Part shown: in pieces, positions 1 to 14,834 of the stretch | Numbering within the stretch: position 1 is the stretch's first letter | How the letters are laid out: each line of letters opens with the position of its first letter | NCBI GenBank assembly: GCA_013433145.1 | Contig: CM024171.1 | Span: 2,707,001-2,771,000 of the forward strand | DNA: 64,000 nucleotides | Source: Ascaris suum | Taxonomy: Eukaryota; Nematoda; Chromadorea; Rhabditida; Ascarididae | Direction: 5' to 3' | Notes under the pieces: generated by a model | Database searches by the model: none | Told to the model about the DNA's origin: nothing | What the model saw: only the letters and a program-made list of their open reading frames with translations | Made by a program: the position numbers and the translations under genes

Positions 1-77
1 ACACTTCATATAAAAAATAATTTAATTCGAAATGAGCTTCCACATTCAAAACGTTCTAGTTTTTGGAGTTCACAGGT

Positions 78-96
78 GGGGGGGGGGGGGGGGGGG
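78..96. repeat. Poly-G run of 19
   Basis: Nineteen consecutive G residues followed by a purine-rich GGAGGAGAGGAGGGG tail. This is a rare composition in such AT-rich DNA and a possible G-quadruplex former. Confidence 0.95.
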
Positions 97-1885
97 AGGA
101 GAGGAGGGGATCGCGATTGTAAAGTTTGTACCGCGGGGGTATGATTTACCATTTCACACGGCGACGGACCCCATTGGCAAGGCTCCCTTCCCAGCATGTA
201 TCACGTCCCTCTTATTGAATAAACAGATCTTTATGAAAAAAAAATTATAGTGCTGCAATAGTTAACGCAATGCTAAAAAACAGCGTTAAAGCACCCCCAG
301 CTTGAATCTACGAATGTGAAATAAATTGCATTCCACCGAGTGGAAAATATGAATATTAATATTTTTATGTAAATTACGGCATTGTGTGCGGAAAAGTGCA
401 GAAATTTTTTCGCCTTATATTCCAAATTAATTAAAACAAAATGCACAATGATTTATCACAAAAAATGACGTCATAATTGATAACTTCAAAGTGTTAAGTA
501 GAACAACACTAAAATATCCGATGTGTTTTATGTGGCGTCGGAAAGTTTTCGAAGCCCACGCACTTTTTTTATATATTAGATCGGGCGTCGGCGTCATTTT
601 ATAATGCCCACATCCACAATTTCGTATTGTAAAATTTACTGTGATCGAAAAATAATGTAAATTGTATCGAAAACGCTCATATAGTGTACTTAACCGTTGG
701 CAAAAATGCTGCGATCTTCTTTTTTTTTGCAACGATACTTATGTTCATTGATAAGTGTGCAGTGTACTTAACGATCTGAAGTCATGATAAAATGTTGCTA
801 TTTTCTAAACGCATTTCAATCCAACAATTTGTTCTCTTTAACGGTTTGACCATTACGCTTAGTTGACCGTTTTGTTTGACCACTGTCCACTATGTATGAC
901 CATTAGGTAGCTGATATTTTAACCACTCGATCATAGACACTGTTGAGAAATCTTTCATCGACTTTCAACAAGTCGTTAGATACGAAGCCTATAAGGTCGA
1001 AACAGTAAATTTAAAGTACTCGATACTTATTGAAAATCAGTTTATATAGGTTAATAAAATTAAGTGAAATACTCGTAATAATAAACAAATTCGTGAGATG
1101 ATCAGAAATAAAAGCTTATTTTATTAACTTCATATAGTAATTCAACAGCGTTAAATTATTAATAAAGTTTGCTGAACACACTCAAAGATATCGGCAATAT
1201 TAAGTAAAAAAGAAAATGCAAACATAGTAAATCTATTTCTCCTCTAGAAGACTATGATATCGAAGTTAAATTTTTTTTAATATGGGAAAAAGTGAAGCAA
1301 CTTTTATCCCCTCAGGATATATAGTAGATCGAGATCGATTCAACTACAGCAAAAAAAAAATTTTTTTTTTCTTTTGATACTGGAAAGTGCATTTCTTCAA
1401 GCTCAAAATAAATTTGCCACATTCTCGCTTATCTTGAGAAGCGATTAAATGGAATAATATATAGATATTTATCGTCATAAATGACGATTTCAATAAATTG
1501 CTCTTAGTTATTTTACTCTAATAGTTGTTACTGTTTTAATTTTTAATGATAAAATACTCCGATTTAAAATTTCCATTCGATGAACGTTCGAAAAAAAAGA
1601 AATATTTTTGTATGGCGTTAATTAGATAAAATAAAGATCATGAAAAGAATAGAAATGACGATAATGTATAATTATCAAATGTGCTTAAGTTTTATAGTTT
1701 GATATTTATTCGAAATACACAGATTGTAATATGATACTAGATGCAATCTATATTTTAATGAAAATAGATGAGAATATGTGCTTTGATGGCTGGCACAATG
1801 TGTGCTTTTTTGCAATCGCATCCATTAAAACAACGAGTTGTTAAACAAGTACACAAATTGAACATCTGGAGTGGCTAACGCATAC

Positions 1886-1910
1886 GCACGCACACACACA
1901 CACACACACA
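1886..1910. repeat. (CA)n microsatellite
   Basis: Ten perfect CA units at 1891-1910, preceded by imperfect CGCA units. Confidence 0.95.
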
Positions 1911-2311
1911 TAAGTGTACAATTGCAAAAACGCAACACTACCATAATATGCCATTGCACTTTCGCAAAAAAATTTTTTTTCTTTACGTGCATTGCAATAA
2001 ACTTGCAATGAAACTTTGTCAACTGGCAAGTACTATGTGTTAAAATGGATACCATAAGTTTAGCGGATGGCCATATAACTGCTTGGTCACTCTCATAGTC
2101 AAACGAATTGCAATGCTTCGCGAATCACAACTACACGAATTGCAATGCTTGATAATAAGCACTGACTTGCATAAAGATGTATCACTTCCATATGATTCAA
2201 TTCATATACCCTCATTCGAGAACATTATCGTATAAAATAAACTCTTGTGAATAAACCTTTAAAAAAAGAGTGAGAAGAAATGAATGATGTGAAAAACACA
2301 TAGGAATGTGG

Positions 2312-2357
2312 ATGAAAGAGAAAGAAAGAAAGAAAGAAAGCGAGAAAAAAGAAAAGT
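2312..2357. repeat. (GAAA)n purine-rich microsatellite
   Basis: About seven GAAA units with an imperfect purine-only tail extending to about 2375. Confidence 0.9.
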
Positions 2358-3177
2358 GAGAGAGAAAAAGTGTAAATTTTGCGAGAAAAAAGAACGCCTT
2401 CAGCTTGTAAAAATTGAAGTGTAAAGATAACAAGATCAGGAAACGATCAAAAATTGAACATTGTAACGTTTAACAAAAGTGTGTTACTTAAAGAATTTGA
2501 TAGGCACAATGAGTGGGGATATTCCCCAATAGGAAGGGCAACCACTCCATGGCTCTCAATAATGCTACTAGCCAAAAAAACGCCATTTTCTAAGTAACAC
2601 AACATATCGTTACACTAATTATAAATCCGGCTATGTTCTGTTTTATAGATAGTAGAACGTTAACAAACGCCTCGCTGATGCGGCTATCATATTCAGTGCT
2701 AAAATATTTTAATTCTGTGAGAAATCCTATCTCCCTTATATAATTTGCAATCTTCTTTAAATAAAGCATATTCTGCTGGAAAATTTCAATTTTATTTTAA
2801 TGGAAATAGTTGGTCGCTAGAACATTCATAATATTTCGTGAATCGAATAGAGAGAGATTTACGAAAGAAAAGGATATGCTGATAACCGGAGAAAGCCATA
2901 TTTTGTTCGTTTTTTCATTGGGCTATATTATTGCAGAGAGAAATTTAACTTCAAATCGGTATTTTAACAGTTTATCAAACGAATTACTGCGAGACGTTAC
3001 GCTTATATATTCATCTTTAATCACTAAATATTTCGATAATATGATGAGATAGAAATGACTTTGAATTTTGCAGAAAATTGCAAAGGAAATCAATTTATGT
3101 GTTCATCAAAATAGAATCGATAAGTTCACTGCTTGCGGGTAAAGCACAGTAAATAAATGAACAAGTATGTAAAATAA

Positions 3178-3210
3178 GTGAATAAATAAATAAATAAGTA
3201 AATAAACAAA
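3178..3210. repeat. (AAAT)n microsatellite
   Basis: Five or six ATAA-type units followed by two imperfect ones. Confidence 0.85.
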
Positions 3211-6200
3211 ACGGTAAGTTAAATAACCGAGATAACAATACGCTAAGACAGATGAAAATCTACAGCTTTGCGATGATCATCTGAAGGCCCAATCCCGCTT
3301 CTTTCTAGAAGCGAAACTCGAGAACAACTTTTCATTGCAATAGAATTTTCAAAAAGTACCGGTACCACTGACATAAACACCTTTCAACAGCGTCGAATCA
3401 TCGCCTACAGAGATAGAGAGGGAAGAGAGCATTCTCAGCGAAACCAGGAGTGAATATGTTCTCTTCAAACAGTTCAAAAATGAACAACTGAGGTGAGGAG
3501 CTTATTGATCCACGATACAGCTGCAATTTCAAGCTGTTAAAGTGTTGTCTAACGCTAATGCAGGCTCTTATCTCTTTTCACCAACGACCATCCTGTACCA
3601 CGCACTTTCCTCGACTCCGCTCCAACATAAGTTTGACGTATAGCACTTCATTTCTTTCATCTGCATGATGTGCAATACATCGTGCAGATGCAGAAATTAG
3701 TGCTAAGAGGTTTTCGCACAAATATTCCAATAGAGAATTGAAGAGGACCATGATTGGGTAAACGGAACGGAAGAAAATAGCCGGTCTAGCATTTTTGTGT
3801 TAATCTTGCTCTATGAAATTTATGGGACCGGAAAAGTTTGAAACATGAGACGGAAAAAAACAATTTTTCAAGAATAATTCGTAAAAGATAACAAAAATTA
3901 ATGAAAATAAATAAAAATGCGAAGAATTGAGTTGAACGTGAATCGCAACGGCTAGCAATATGAGCAGTGTGGTTGGGTGGGGCGAGTGTGCGTGCACACT
4001 GGACAGCTCACAAGTGTGCATCGGACCAGCCATCTGCCGACTGGTAAAAGTACTACACGCTTGGCGGGTGCACGCAACACTTCCGCCATTTGAACAGATG
4101 ATTCTGGCGTGCGTATCGGCCGGCTGTCATTGTCGATTGCCGCCAACACCATTGCACCACCATCGACCTGGCACGTTTATTAAACCACTCGTTGGTATTT
4201 TTTTTCCATATTTTTTTCGGTCATCGTCTTACAACGCTCGTTGGTTTGTTCAGATTAGGCTGGTTTTATACCTAGTGTGACTCGAAAAAAAAATCAAGTT
4301 GTACTTGAACCATTGCTTTTTCATTTTCAGTGCTGTATTAGACTCGAACTTTTTACTCACTAAACAACGACTCCATAAATGGTAAAAGTATTCCTTTGTT
4401 TATGTTGGAAAGACGCATTCTTACCTGTGACGATATCTCTATGTTGATTGTGGTAATGCGCTTTCCTAATCGCATTCTCTATAAAGGTTGATCTATTTTA
4501 TTCGTCGCTTTTATAACGAGAGAACATAATCACGATGACATATTTGCAATATAATAGGAGTTCCGATAGCGTAAAGGAAAGTCGCTCAATTAAGAAATGA
4601 TGGGATCTAAAGATTAGAGTTCAGGTATTACTAGGTACTGGCGGAAATTAGCAAATAAAAAGTATGACGAACTTTTGGCTAGCACTCTGACAACCTCAGC
4701 AATCGCCAACCTATGAATAACAATTGTTTTAATTATTAAGAAAAAGAAAAAATCATTATTTCACCTAGAAGTGTTCCTTTTCACAGCAAAAAAAAAAGAA
4801 AAGAAAAGAAAAATCGGTCATATAATATTTTTTCATTTTATTATTCATTACTTGAAAAGCTCATGAGATAATCCATCGAACAAGAATATTTTTATGTTCT
4901 TTTGCGTTATTCGCTCAGCCATTCGTTTGTTGGCATAAGCTAAATGCTAACATATGAAATTAATAAATAAAAACTTATCAATGAATAAGTTCAATTTTAT
5001 AGACTTATAAGGTAATGCCGAAACATTTTTTTCATCGATTATTCGAATGATTATTTATTTTTGAAGCATAAGAGAGGTAAATAAGTTTATAAGTTTCAAT
5101 ATAAAGAGATTCTGATAATAGTATTAGTTATGAGATAATAAAATAAAATAAGAATATCTGCAATTAAAGCATTAAACTAGTGATATTGATGTATTGCATC
5201 GATATGATTTAAGTATAGGAAATTTGAATGCAAATTATTGAGTTAATAGAATTTCTTCTCGAATGTAAATTAACAATGAGAATAAAACAATATGCAATAT
5301 TCAATCAAATATCAATCATAAAATAGAGAGATTTTTGCATTTCATAGAAATAAATTAAGATTGAATTGACGGCTAACAAATTATAATACCGTGAGGGATT
5401 CGATTCTATTATATTGCTTTCTTTTGTTTATTATAACCAGTAGCAAAAAGAAAAATAGTTTGAGGGCGGATCGTTTCGTTAAATCTTATTCGTAAAGAGT
5501 GCAGATGGGAAGATCATCGATGAAAACAGCCGTTCTAGTAATAAATTGTTCGTCGTCGAAATTGCTAACTTGTTGTGCCAGCTAAATCGATCTAAGCGGT
5601 ATGCGATCGATGGAGGGCAAAGATCAATTGAATCACCAAGTCACTTTTTTGAATTGGTACTTGAATGAGTGCAGTGTGAAATGATCAAACTGGAGGCGGT
5701 GAACACTGTCACGATTTAGTTCTCTCCTCTTATATAACAAGTCGACTTATCGCTGTGTTTGAAACTAACATGTGATGCTTGACGATTTATGTGGCATTTC
5801 AAAATTTGCTCATTTCGCTCCTCAGTAAAATCGAAAATCGAGAATTTCAGTCACCATAACTCAGCAATGAAACTTTTAAAGAAACAAGTTACTAGTACGG
5901 CTCTACGGTGAACGGTAGAAGCAGAAGCTCAGAATAGGAGCGAATGGAATTCGATAGATCCGTGCCGACTCTTAGCGAATCGACGACTTCTCAGGTGATC
6001 ATATAATTTGTCGGAGGCCAAGAAGAAGGCTAACGACGCCGGCAAATACATATATGTGTATAGACATTTCTCGATGTCTTTTCATCTTGCTTTGACGCAC
6101 GAATTGTTGCATAGATTTTATTGATGGTAGATGGGTCGCTATTACTATCTTGTATCGTTGACGATTACTCTTTGTGGAAATAAAGTGAAAATATAGTGAT

Positions 6201-6499
6201 ATAACCGCATGTAACGTTGGGTGAAAATCCAATAGATTAAGGTGCAAAATTTCATTTTATTTCCTAGTGCTTTTCATATGAGAGACACAAGTGATGCTTT
6301 CAGAATTATTTTTCGCTACACTCTCCAGAAAAAATACGCTTACTCGGTGCGGTCCACTCTTCATAGTAGATCGATAATAATGGGTCCACCATTAACAGGA
6401 GATCGGCTTTTCTGTTACTCAGTTGAGTATTTGTTTTATTAGCGAGTGGTCGTATTCCCTTTTCGCTCTCCCAGCAGTACTCTTTTTTAGTCAGCCAAA

Positions 6500-9400
6500 A
6501 AGCAATTGTCTTCATTTCTTCTTAACAATGGAGAAGTCACCTATAGCCTTTCGAAAACTGTTGAAAGTCTCACCTAACTGCTTGCCTTAATAAAAAAAAA
6601 TCAGAGTCACTTTAAAGCTAAGACACGCTCGCAGTCTCCCAAAAAGAACTGATGAACGTGGTTGTGGAGATCGAGCTCAATGAAAGGAAATACTTCCTTG
6701 TTGTTCTGCTCAGAATCCATAAATAACCTATCGAGGACGCAAAAGTGGAGAAAGTACTCGTGTAGCATCTAAAAAGGGGATAATGCACTCATTAAGAAAT
6801 CCTCAAACGGCAATATACAAATTTTTTTTTATTTGCGAAATCAATGCTGGTCTTGAAAGTTCACCGCTCCGCGAATATCTTTTTCCCCCAAAAAAATCTG
6901 AAGAACTATGGAAAAACGTCAAGAAGGTTCTCGCAGACAATCGATAGTTGCATACACTGCATAAAATTGAGTTCATTAATAGCAGCGTCAAGCTATGAGT
7001 CAATGTTTAGCGAATACTTCCCAATTTGCATAAAACTGGAGCAAATTTGGAGTCAGAAAGGTGCCCCGATTTCACTAAAACCCGAAAGGAACCAAAAAAA
7101 AAAACAGTTTTTCTAAGATTTCAGTAGAGAGCTGAATAAATTTAGTCGAATAAATTTAGCCTTATCGTTTCTTCAGTAACGTCATCTCCACTAGCTACAA
7201 GAAGCGAGGACTTGGAAATTCTATAGTCTAGAAATAAGAAACTTGACGAAGAAAAGATGTCGCACCTTGCAGTTGCCAATGACCTTCAATCCTTGATTGG
7301 CTATGAAAAGAAACGAGTAAATGAGCAATTCAGACACGGCTGGAGGCATATCCACAAAATTTGGGAACTAATAAACGGGTAAATGGATCGAAGACAAAAA
7401 TGTCAAATATGTGAGATTTGGGCAAAACTGAGCGGATGGTGTTGAGTGCAAAACGATGCTTCGAATGTATCCACAAGCAAAGTCCATTGTGAATCTCATC
7501 GTGAAATAGTCCTCAAGGTAGAAGAGGATGCCGAGATTTAAACAGGTATGACGGATGGACAAACTGAGGGAAGTAGTGGCGATTTCAGTTGTGGCGTTGT
7601 ACCGGAGGAAAATACCTTGCAAAGTGCAAAATAAGCTCCAAAAAGCTCTGACTGCCTTGTCAATCGTTTCGTTTGATTTTGACTTTTCATCAAAGAAGAT
7701 GCACGAAAAAGGTGTAAACATGTGCCAAAGCTTATCAAGTATGCACAGGTTCGGCAGGTAACTGCAGGAAAAATAAGGCGGGACGTTGCAGCATGACGTG
7801 ACGTAACAAAGAGTCTGCTTTTGCTAGAACATAGCAAAGTTTACTTAGAGATGAGATAAGAAGTTGAACCATCTTCGAACACCTCAGGCAGAAGAAATAA
7901 ACTTCGACGAAAGCAGCGGTATGAAAAGGACGAAGAGCCGTCCACATCAAGGTAAGTTTTTTTGAGTTGGCTCTTTTGTTGTTGCTGATTATGGCCACAT
8001 CGAAGAAAGTTTTCTGGCCTCCTCTGTTATGCAGATAAGCGACTTCAGCATAGAAGACGTACGATATTTGGCTGTTCGCTGTTGCCAACTAGATTTTTTA
8101 CAGCATTCTGACAGAGAACCACATTCTATTTTATTACGTTGGGACAGCTGTAATGGCTTTTTGACGGCATGGCACGACTTATTTGGAGCCTTCGGTCCAA
8201 CAGTTTTTGCATATTCCAGTAAGGTAGGCTTAATAAGCCTGACTCCTATGTATTGTTCGATGATATTAGCGATATAGGCATACCTTTACCGATTGTGAGT
8301 AACCTTGAAACAATGGTTGACAGGTTTTTGTGGAGTCTTACGGTTATTACTCTATGACTATAATCGGTATAAGTAGAAAGGTTATTTTCGAAATGATGAG
8401 GTTGTCAATAAACATTTCTCTCCTTTCCATTCTAAGTGCTCGGATATGCTAGAAGGTGATAAAGCATGGTCTTGACAGCGCAGGTAAATGTTGTTGAAAC
8501 GTTAAATCCTCACCCTGCCTTTCTGTCTATTAAGAGTTTCTCGTTTTGCTTCCGAAAATACCTTCCCTCCAGTTGCACGCTTATACATCCAATTAGCATT
8601 ACGTTAGAGTTGTTAAATAGTATTTTTAGCTCTTTGAGGTGGACTGTTACTCGGTCGATACCTTTGTCTACTTCTATATCTGTGTTAGATGCATTTGTTA
8701 GAATATGCGAGATATTTTCCATCGTAAACAAATAGCCGAACCAGGAAAAATGGCTTCTCCACTTTTGTTTCCAAGATTTCTCTTTTAGGGTGACTTATAA
8801 TCTTCTGTAATATAGATTTCCCAAGGAAGATCTTCATCTCCCACTTGACCACTTGACCATCTTCACCTCGCCAATATCCCATTCGGCTATGGATGTTTTT
8901 CGTTTATTCTATGTCGTTGCATCAGCATTAACTGTTCTGAATATGTCGTCTATTTGGTGTTATTAAATGAGTTGTGACTATGTTGATGCAACAAGGTGCT
9001 ACACTAGCTTATGAAAGAAATTCTGTTGAGAATTGAAATTTTGCTCAGCTCCAAGCAAAACTGGCTTCTCATCGGAAGTTCTCAGTTCTTCCATCAAAAC
9101 AAGTGGTTTTTTTAAATACGTTCGATTTCAACCAATATTTGGTGAGAAGACAGTGTCTCCGGTTGGATACCGGCCGGAAGAAACTTCAATGCGCCATCAT
9201 CACTTGAGTATGGTGTGCACTTACGTTGCGCTCATTAACAGTAACACGCATGTGCGCTCCACGCATCGTACCATAATAAACATTTGCAAATCAAAGTTTG
9301 GTTATGGCATCAGCCACCTTCGGCTAATAAAAGCGAAAATGGAACGCATCGCCTGTTCACCTTTTTTGATGGCAGAAACTAAGTGATGAAAAGATGGAAA

Positions 9401-9600
9401 TATTTCGGTATGAAGTGAATCTAAATATTCATCCGCTATTATCGAATGGGAACTCTAAACCTCAAAATAAATCCCTCGCTAGACAGAATGCCTTCTGCAG
9501 ATTACGAAAACTTATTAGGTAGAGGTTTACACTCGAAAATACAACTCATTAAAGAAGGGGGGAGGACGCGATGAGGTGAAGTGAGCAGAGAGTAGGTGAA
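6500..9600. other. Compositionally distinct region, possibly a decayed mobile element
   Basis: Roughly 6500-9600 is richer in G+C than its flanks and has several medium open frames on the minus strand (7368-7721, 7538-7837, 7735-8088, 8510-8731 and 8685-8882). They overlap in different frames, as a frameshifted old coding sequence would. I could not find a convincing reverse transcriptase, protease, integrase or transposase motif, and no terminal repeats were seen. A decayed retroelement on the minus strand is the most economical guess. Confidence 0.25.
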
Positions 9601-12600
9601 AGTATAGAAGTGAAATAATGAAACAATGAAACGAGAATGCTCGTCATTTCGGATTTTCCCCAATGCAATATAAACCACTTAGCAAAGTGCAGTCGGGAAG
9701 AGTCCTAAAAAGTGGAACATAACGTTCTCTCAAATGAGAGAGAGAGTTCACGGTAAGCACCAAATGTTTCATCAATTCATACTTTTTACGGGTCTTAGAG
9801 ACTAGCAAACTAAAAGCATCCGGAAGGTTGATCTGGGATATTCACCGCTAATGACCATGACGAGATTGAGGACGATAAAAACCTAAAATCACTTCATTGC
9901 TTTATTAGTTAGTCCATCGCAAAATTAAAGTTTTCGGCACCTTGAAAATTTTTTATCGGATTCATTAATAAGGTTGAACGATTTATCAGGAGATTATCAG
10001 CCGAATAATTTTGAAATCTTCTGCGAGGAAAAAAAAAGAGCAAAATGGATTCTTGTGAAGTGAAGGATATAAGGAGAGTATAATCCCTTCTAGATATGTC
10101 GGAAAAAACAAATGACGTGACATGCAGGCGTAAATTGACGCAAAATGAAACAGGTATAGAATGGACAGGTGATTTCTTTTTTTTTTCAAGGATTGCGATT
10201 TTTTTTTTCAATAAAAAGAAAATTATTTCGAAGTTCAACTTTCCAAACAATGAAAAATGAACGCTTTATATAATTGATAAGATCTTATTTGAAAACAATA
10301 TTTATTAAGGTGAATGAATATTTATTCAACAACGAATAAAAAACGAATATGAAAAGAAATGGAAAATTTTCAAATAATATTACGACAATAAAATAAATAT
10401 TAAATTCATAGGATATATATTGTAAGCGAATATTATAGAATTTCAACTATGATATGAATAGTGTTTTTAAATTCGTATAAAGACTATCATCGAATATGAA
10501 AACACTCATCGACTCTTGAGGCTCATTCTTAGGCTCTTCGCTTATTATCTGAAACTTTATTGTCTATTGTATGATACTATTTAAGGCATTCATATTCTGC
10601 AGAAGTACTCTAATGCATTAAATAAACGACCTAAATTATGGTAATTAAATATTTTCTATTAAAAAAAAAATGCGATGTAGTACACATCAACTTCCAGCAT
10701 GAACGCTTTCTCAAGCTGGGAAATGAGGTTCTTTTTGCTAAAGATGACGTTGATATTAGAATCAACCCTGAAATGCACGCAACGGGTTGCATTACACCGC
10801 TACTGTTGAAAAATCATCGAAAATTGCAAACAATATTTTCTTCGCGTTGCACCATATACGTATCGAACATCATCGAAATGCCTTCATTACTTCTCACTAA
10901 TCTATTTTCAGATACACTCTACTCCTGAATGGTCGCCTTATTTGTTTTATGATATGAGATTGTTAGAGAATATCTAGAAATGATTTATCCGTATTGTCAT
11001 CCGCAAACTTTATTGTGATCTATAACAACCGAATTACACCACCAGGTTAAAAACCCTTCACCTGAAATCACTGGAATTTTATAGGCTCAACTTTGACCTA
11101 ATACATCGCTATAAAATTCTATGCGACTTTTCGGACATTCCGCCGTTAGAAATCTTTTAGTTTGCCCCAGTTTCCCTCTCTCCCCGATCCCTCCGCCCAC
11201 ATCCCTCCTTCGTAGTCGACGTGAACATCAGTTTCAGCTTACCAAAAGAAAAAAATACTGCATCATACTCGGCATGGTTTCCGATTTCCGCGTTCTATAG
11301 GATTAAAAGCTATTTCCTGCCGATATCGTTAGGTGATTCCAATCGTTTTGCTTTCAAACCATAGGTGATTTGTTTCGATCGACGCACCACTGCTGTTTCT
11401 AGGTATTAAAGCTTTGCTGAAGTTCTTCTCTTCCTTACTGTTCATGCTCACAAATCTTTTTTGAAAAAACTAACAGAAAACCTCGAAAAAGCGCATTTAT
11501 GGCGCTTCTATTAACGGGAAAATTAGCTCTTCCACAATTTGCCCAATTTTCAATTTGCATTATCGTTTATTATTCAGCCTAGAATATTCTTTCCATGTAG
11601 TAATCTTTTTTGCAACTTGTTCCTATTAGTAAAGAATTCGCGCTATTCTTTGTTATTACCTGCTCTACCTGCAAATACCTTCGTGCATACTTTTTTATTC
11701 TTCCTCATCTACCTGAGCGGAACTATATAGTGCTTTTTTTTATGTCGGTTCATAAATACCCTATCATGAAACGGTCATATTTGCAGAGTGAAGTTTTCAC
11801 TAATGGCAATTTAAAAAAAAAGATAAATGATTGCAGAAGAAAGCGAATTTCGCCCATTTATTCACACACTTCCAATATCAATTAGTGTGTCCTTTTTTTA
11901 CAAATGAAGAAAAAATTTCGAATAGACGGGAATTTTCATTTAATTTTCATTTTCATTTTCTTTCTTTGAAAAAAAAAACATGTGGGGGAACTCAAATTAC
12001 TTACATTAATTTACTGGTTGAAATTTTAGATCGATAAAGATTGATAGAGGTTAAAATTTCAAAAACGATAAGTTATCAAGAAGCTTAGAATTTATGGCTG
12101 ATAACATCAGTAGAAATCAAGTGCATTTTTCTTCGAACAAATGCCAATATCGATTGAATTCGAGCCAAAAATCATCCCAAAAATTTTTTTCAATACGACA
12201 ATCTGCTAGAATTTCAACTCGGAAATCTTTTTGAATGAGAAAATTTATCGAAGATTTTCAATGAGAAATTATGAATTCGAAAATTCTTCTCGCTTCGATA
12301 AAAATAAAGTTGTTAATAGCGAGAGAGGTCAACAACTTCTGAATCATTGCTGTTCTTTTTTTTTGTTCCAAGAAATCGATCGCTAATATTTACGTTATCT
12401 TCCTTCTACTCAAAAGAAATCAATCGCATTCAAAAAATAAACTTTGAGTGGGAGAAAATAACCAATCTACTACTCAACTATTTTTCAATTTGCAAAAGTC
12501 CCTTTATTTCAACGCCAGTGGGTTCTATTTTTCACAAAAGAAGGGATTTTTTTTTTGCTTTTTATACACTTTTGATGACGTCATAGCTATATTAAAAATC

Positions 12601-12998
12601 ATCTAGGGCAATTAAATTGCCATTAAATTTTTTGTGCAAATTTATGAAAATGCGTTCGATGAGATAGATATAGATGCGCTTTTTAATCAACTAGGAAATG
12701 GATGGATACAAGCTGCAAATGCTTCTAAAAATTGCTAGAGAATGTGCATATTGCAATTTATTTGTCATCGATAAAAACAATATTCCTGTTTGCTTTTCCT
12801 AATGCCACTGCTTTCCCCTTTCAATAATCCGATGAAAAAGTTTGTTTGCTAACAATATAACGAATATCATAATGCTTCATAATGCTTTTTCTTCTTCTGA
12901 AAAGCTGAAATTATTGTACAGTTTGGTTAATCTTTTGTGCGCTTTCATCACTAAATTTGTTTGAAAATGCATGTCGCGTGTGCGCATATGTATGTCTG

Positions 12999-13031
<33 letters not shown>

Positions 13032-14751
13032 GTCTGTCTGATGGCTTCAACTGGGAATTGTTGCAGCCAAAGCGAAGAAATTTGGCACATATCATGCAAC
13101 ACTACGGCGAAACTTTCTACATCATTTTCAAATTCGTTCATCAATTCCGACCATAGTTAAAGACATTTAAATGTATTTAAGCAGCACAAATTTTATAACT
13201 GCCGATTTTTCAATTGCATCGGTGAAATTATGACAAAATGCAGTCTTTTGCAGAGAATTTCTGCTAATGATCGAGTCCATTTATGCATGAAGGCGTTACC
13301 ATCTTACTGCTAATTTATGAAACCGGTTGGCCAGTTTTTAGAGGAATGCAAAAAGCGCATATTGTGCTAAATTCGCTATGACGCTTTCCCACTTCTAAAA
13401 TTTGATAGTTGAATTCCATCAGAATTAGCCAGCAGCTAAGTCAATGGTCGTTTGGTTGATATGCTACTCGGCATGCAATTTTTTTTTGTGGTAAGAAGAA
13501 CACTTTTAAGCCAAATACTCAACAACCATCCAATAAGCATAAGTTGGAATAAACAAAGCTTCCCATAGAAAAAAAAGAAACATTACAACGAAGAAAAATA
13601 AGCAAATGTTCTGTGTTTACAAAATTCATAAGTAGATAAGAACTTCATTGTTTACGAATAAAAAAATGTCATATTCGTTCAACGACGCAATCATTTCCAA
13701 GGATACGTATCTGCATATCAGCGCAATGTTAGATTTGCATATTTTTATGGATCTTCGCATTCTCTCTCTCTCTCGTTCATCGCGATCAGGCAATCAAAAA
13801 ATATTGTATAACAAATATGCACATCATATTCATTCATACTGATATTGTTTACAGACTTAAAAAACGATATGTAAATGTCAACGCTGATAGGTCGAAAACG
13901 TTGTGTTTAGACATCATATAAAATTACAACAGAGAAGCAGAAAATATATCGAATTGGTATATCAAACAACAGGATTTGCCCTCATCATTCGTATGTATTT
14001 CCTCCTCTGAGTATAAATTTATAAGGAAAAATTCCACGTGAAATGCTAAATCACTCTTAGGTGATGTGTTTTTCGGTTTTCATGTCTTTGCTAAAAAATC
14101 AAAGTTGGCAACATACCAAAAGCATCAAATTTTAAAACGAATATGCCGCAAAAGAAATGCTGATTGCCTTAAACACCAACTCCATATACTCGAAGTGAAG
14201 CCAAATTGATTAGTCAAAAGAGGTGATTCATGTAATAGTGATAAATGGCACATCAGCTGGCACGATATGTGCTTTCATATTCCGCCCGCCTGCATTCATA
14301 TCTCATCAAGAAAACAATAAACGTATTAAAAAAATGAGTTCACATATCAATTAACCCGATCGATCGCACAAAACTTTCATGAAAGATTCTCAATCGTCGG
14401 TTTCCATCCGGATATGTGTCAGACAAGAGAAAGTTGGGGCTGTAACATAAAGCGTCAATGATATATTTGTAGAATATTTTCTTTTTCCTAATTATACAAA
14501 TATAAGTGAAAAACTGCTCGGTGTGACATGCATGTAAGTCCTTTCATTCTGAAATTTGAATACCTTTTTCAGAGTTGATGAATGAAACTGAAATATAGTA
14601 GAGAAGTTATCAATCAATAGCGTACATTACACACGTCAAATTAAGCAATTTTATCTTCAATGGTCCTCATATTCGAATGAAATAGGTAGTAAGACAGACA
14701 GACAGACCCACGTATGTACACACAGATAGAGCACCTTAATCAACTTTTATA
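9601..14751. other. No gene seen: AT-rich sequence
   Basis: Only short chance frames and homopolymer A/T runs occur, apart from the tetranucleotide repeat at 12993-13040. A C-rich patch at about 11165-11215 is too short to interpret. Confidence 0.5.
12993..13040. repeat. (CTGT)n microsatellite
   Basis: About eleven CTGT units with one interruption (CTAT). Frames crossing it on both strands are repeat translations, not genes. Confidence 0.95.
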
Positions 14752-14834
14752 AAGAAGAATGAGCATGTAATAGTGATTTTTTTTTAAATTATAAAGCTAT
14801 TTTAGACTAAGAAAAAAAAATGCTCATTCTTCTT
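14752..14834. repeat. Perfect 15-bp inverted repeat, hairpin with a 53-base loop
   Basis: AAGAAGAATGAGCAT at 14752-14766 is exactly complementary to ATGCTCATTCTTCTT at 14820-14834. The enclosed 53 bases are AT-rich and form most of the left end of the larger inverted-repeat element. Confidence 0.9.

Larger units (their letters stand above)
1..6500. other. No gene seen: AT-rich sequence with simple repeats
   Basis: No frame with protein-like content plus splice sites is visible on either strand. A locally GC-rich island lies at about 3950-4190. It is open in both orientations for 60-100 codons and contains many GTGC/CACAC words, so it is more likely a compositional island or promoter region than a gene. 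Confidence 0.5.

Noticed and set aside
3960..4280. Plus-strand frame of 106 codons in a GC-rich island
   Set aside because: It ends in a low-complexity hydrophobic stretch and resembles no family. The opposite strand is open over the same island, so composition explains it.
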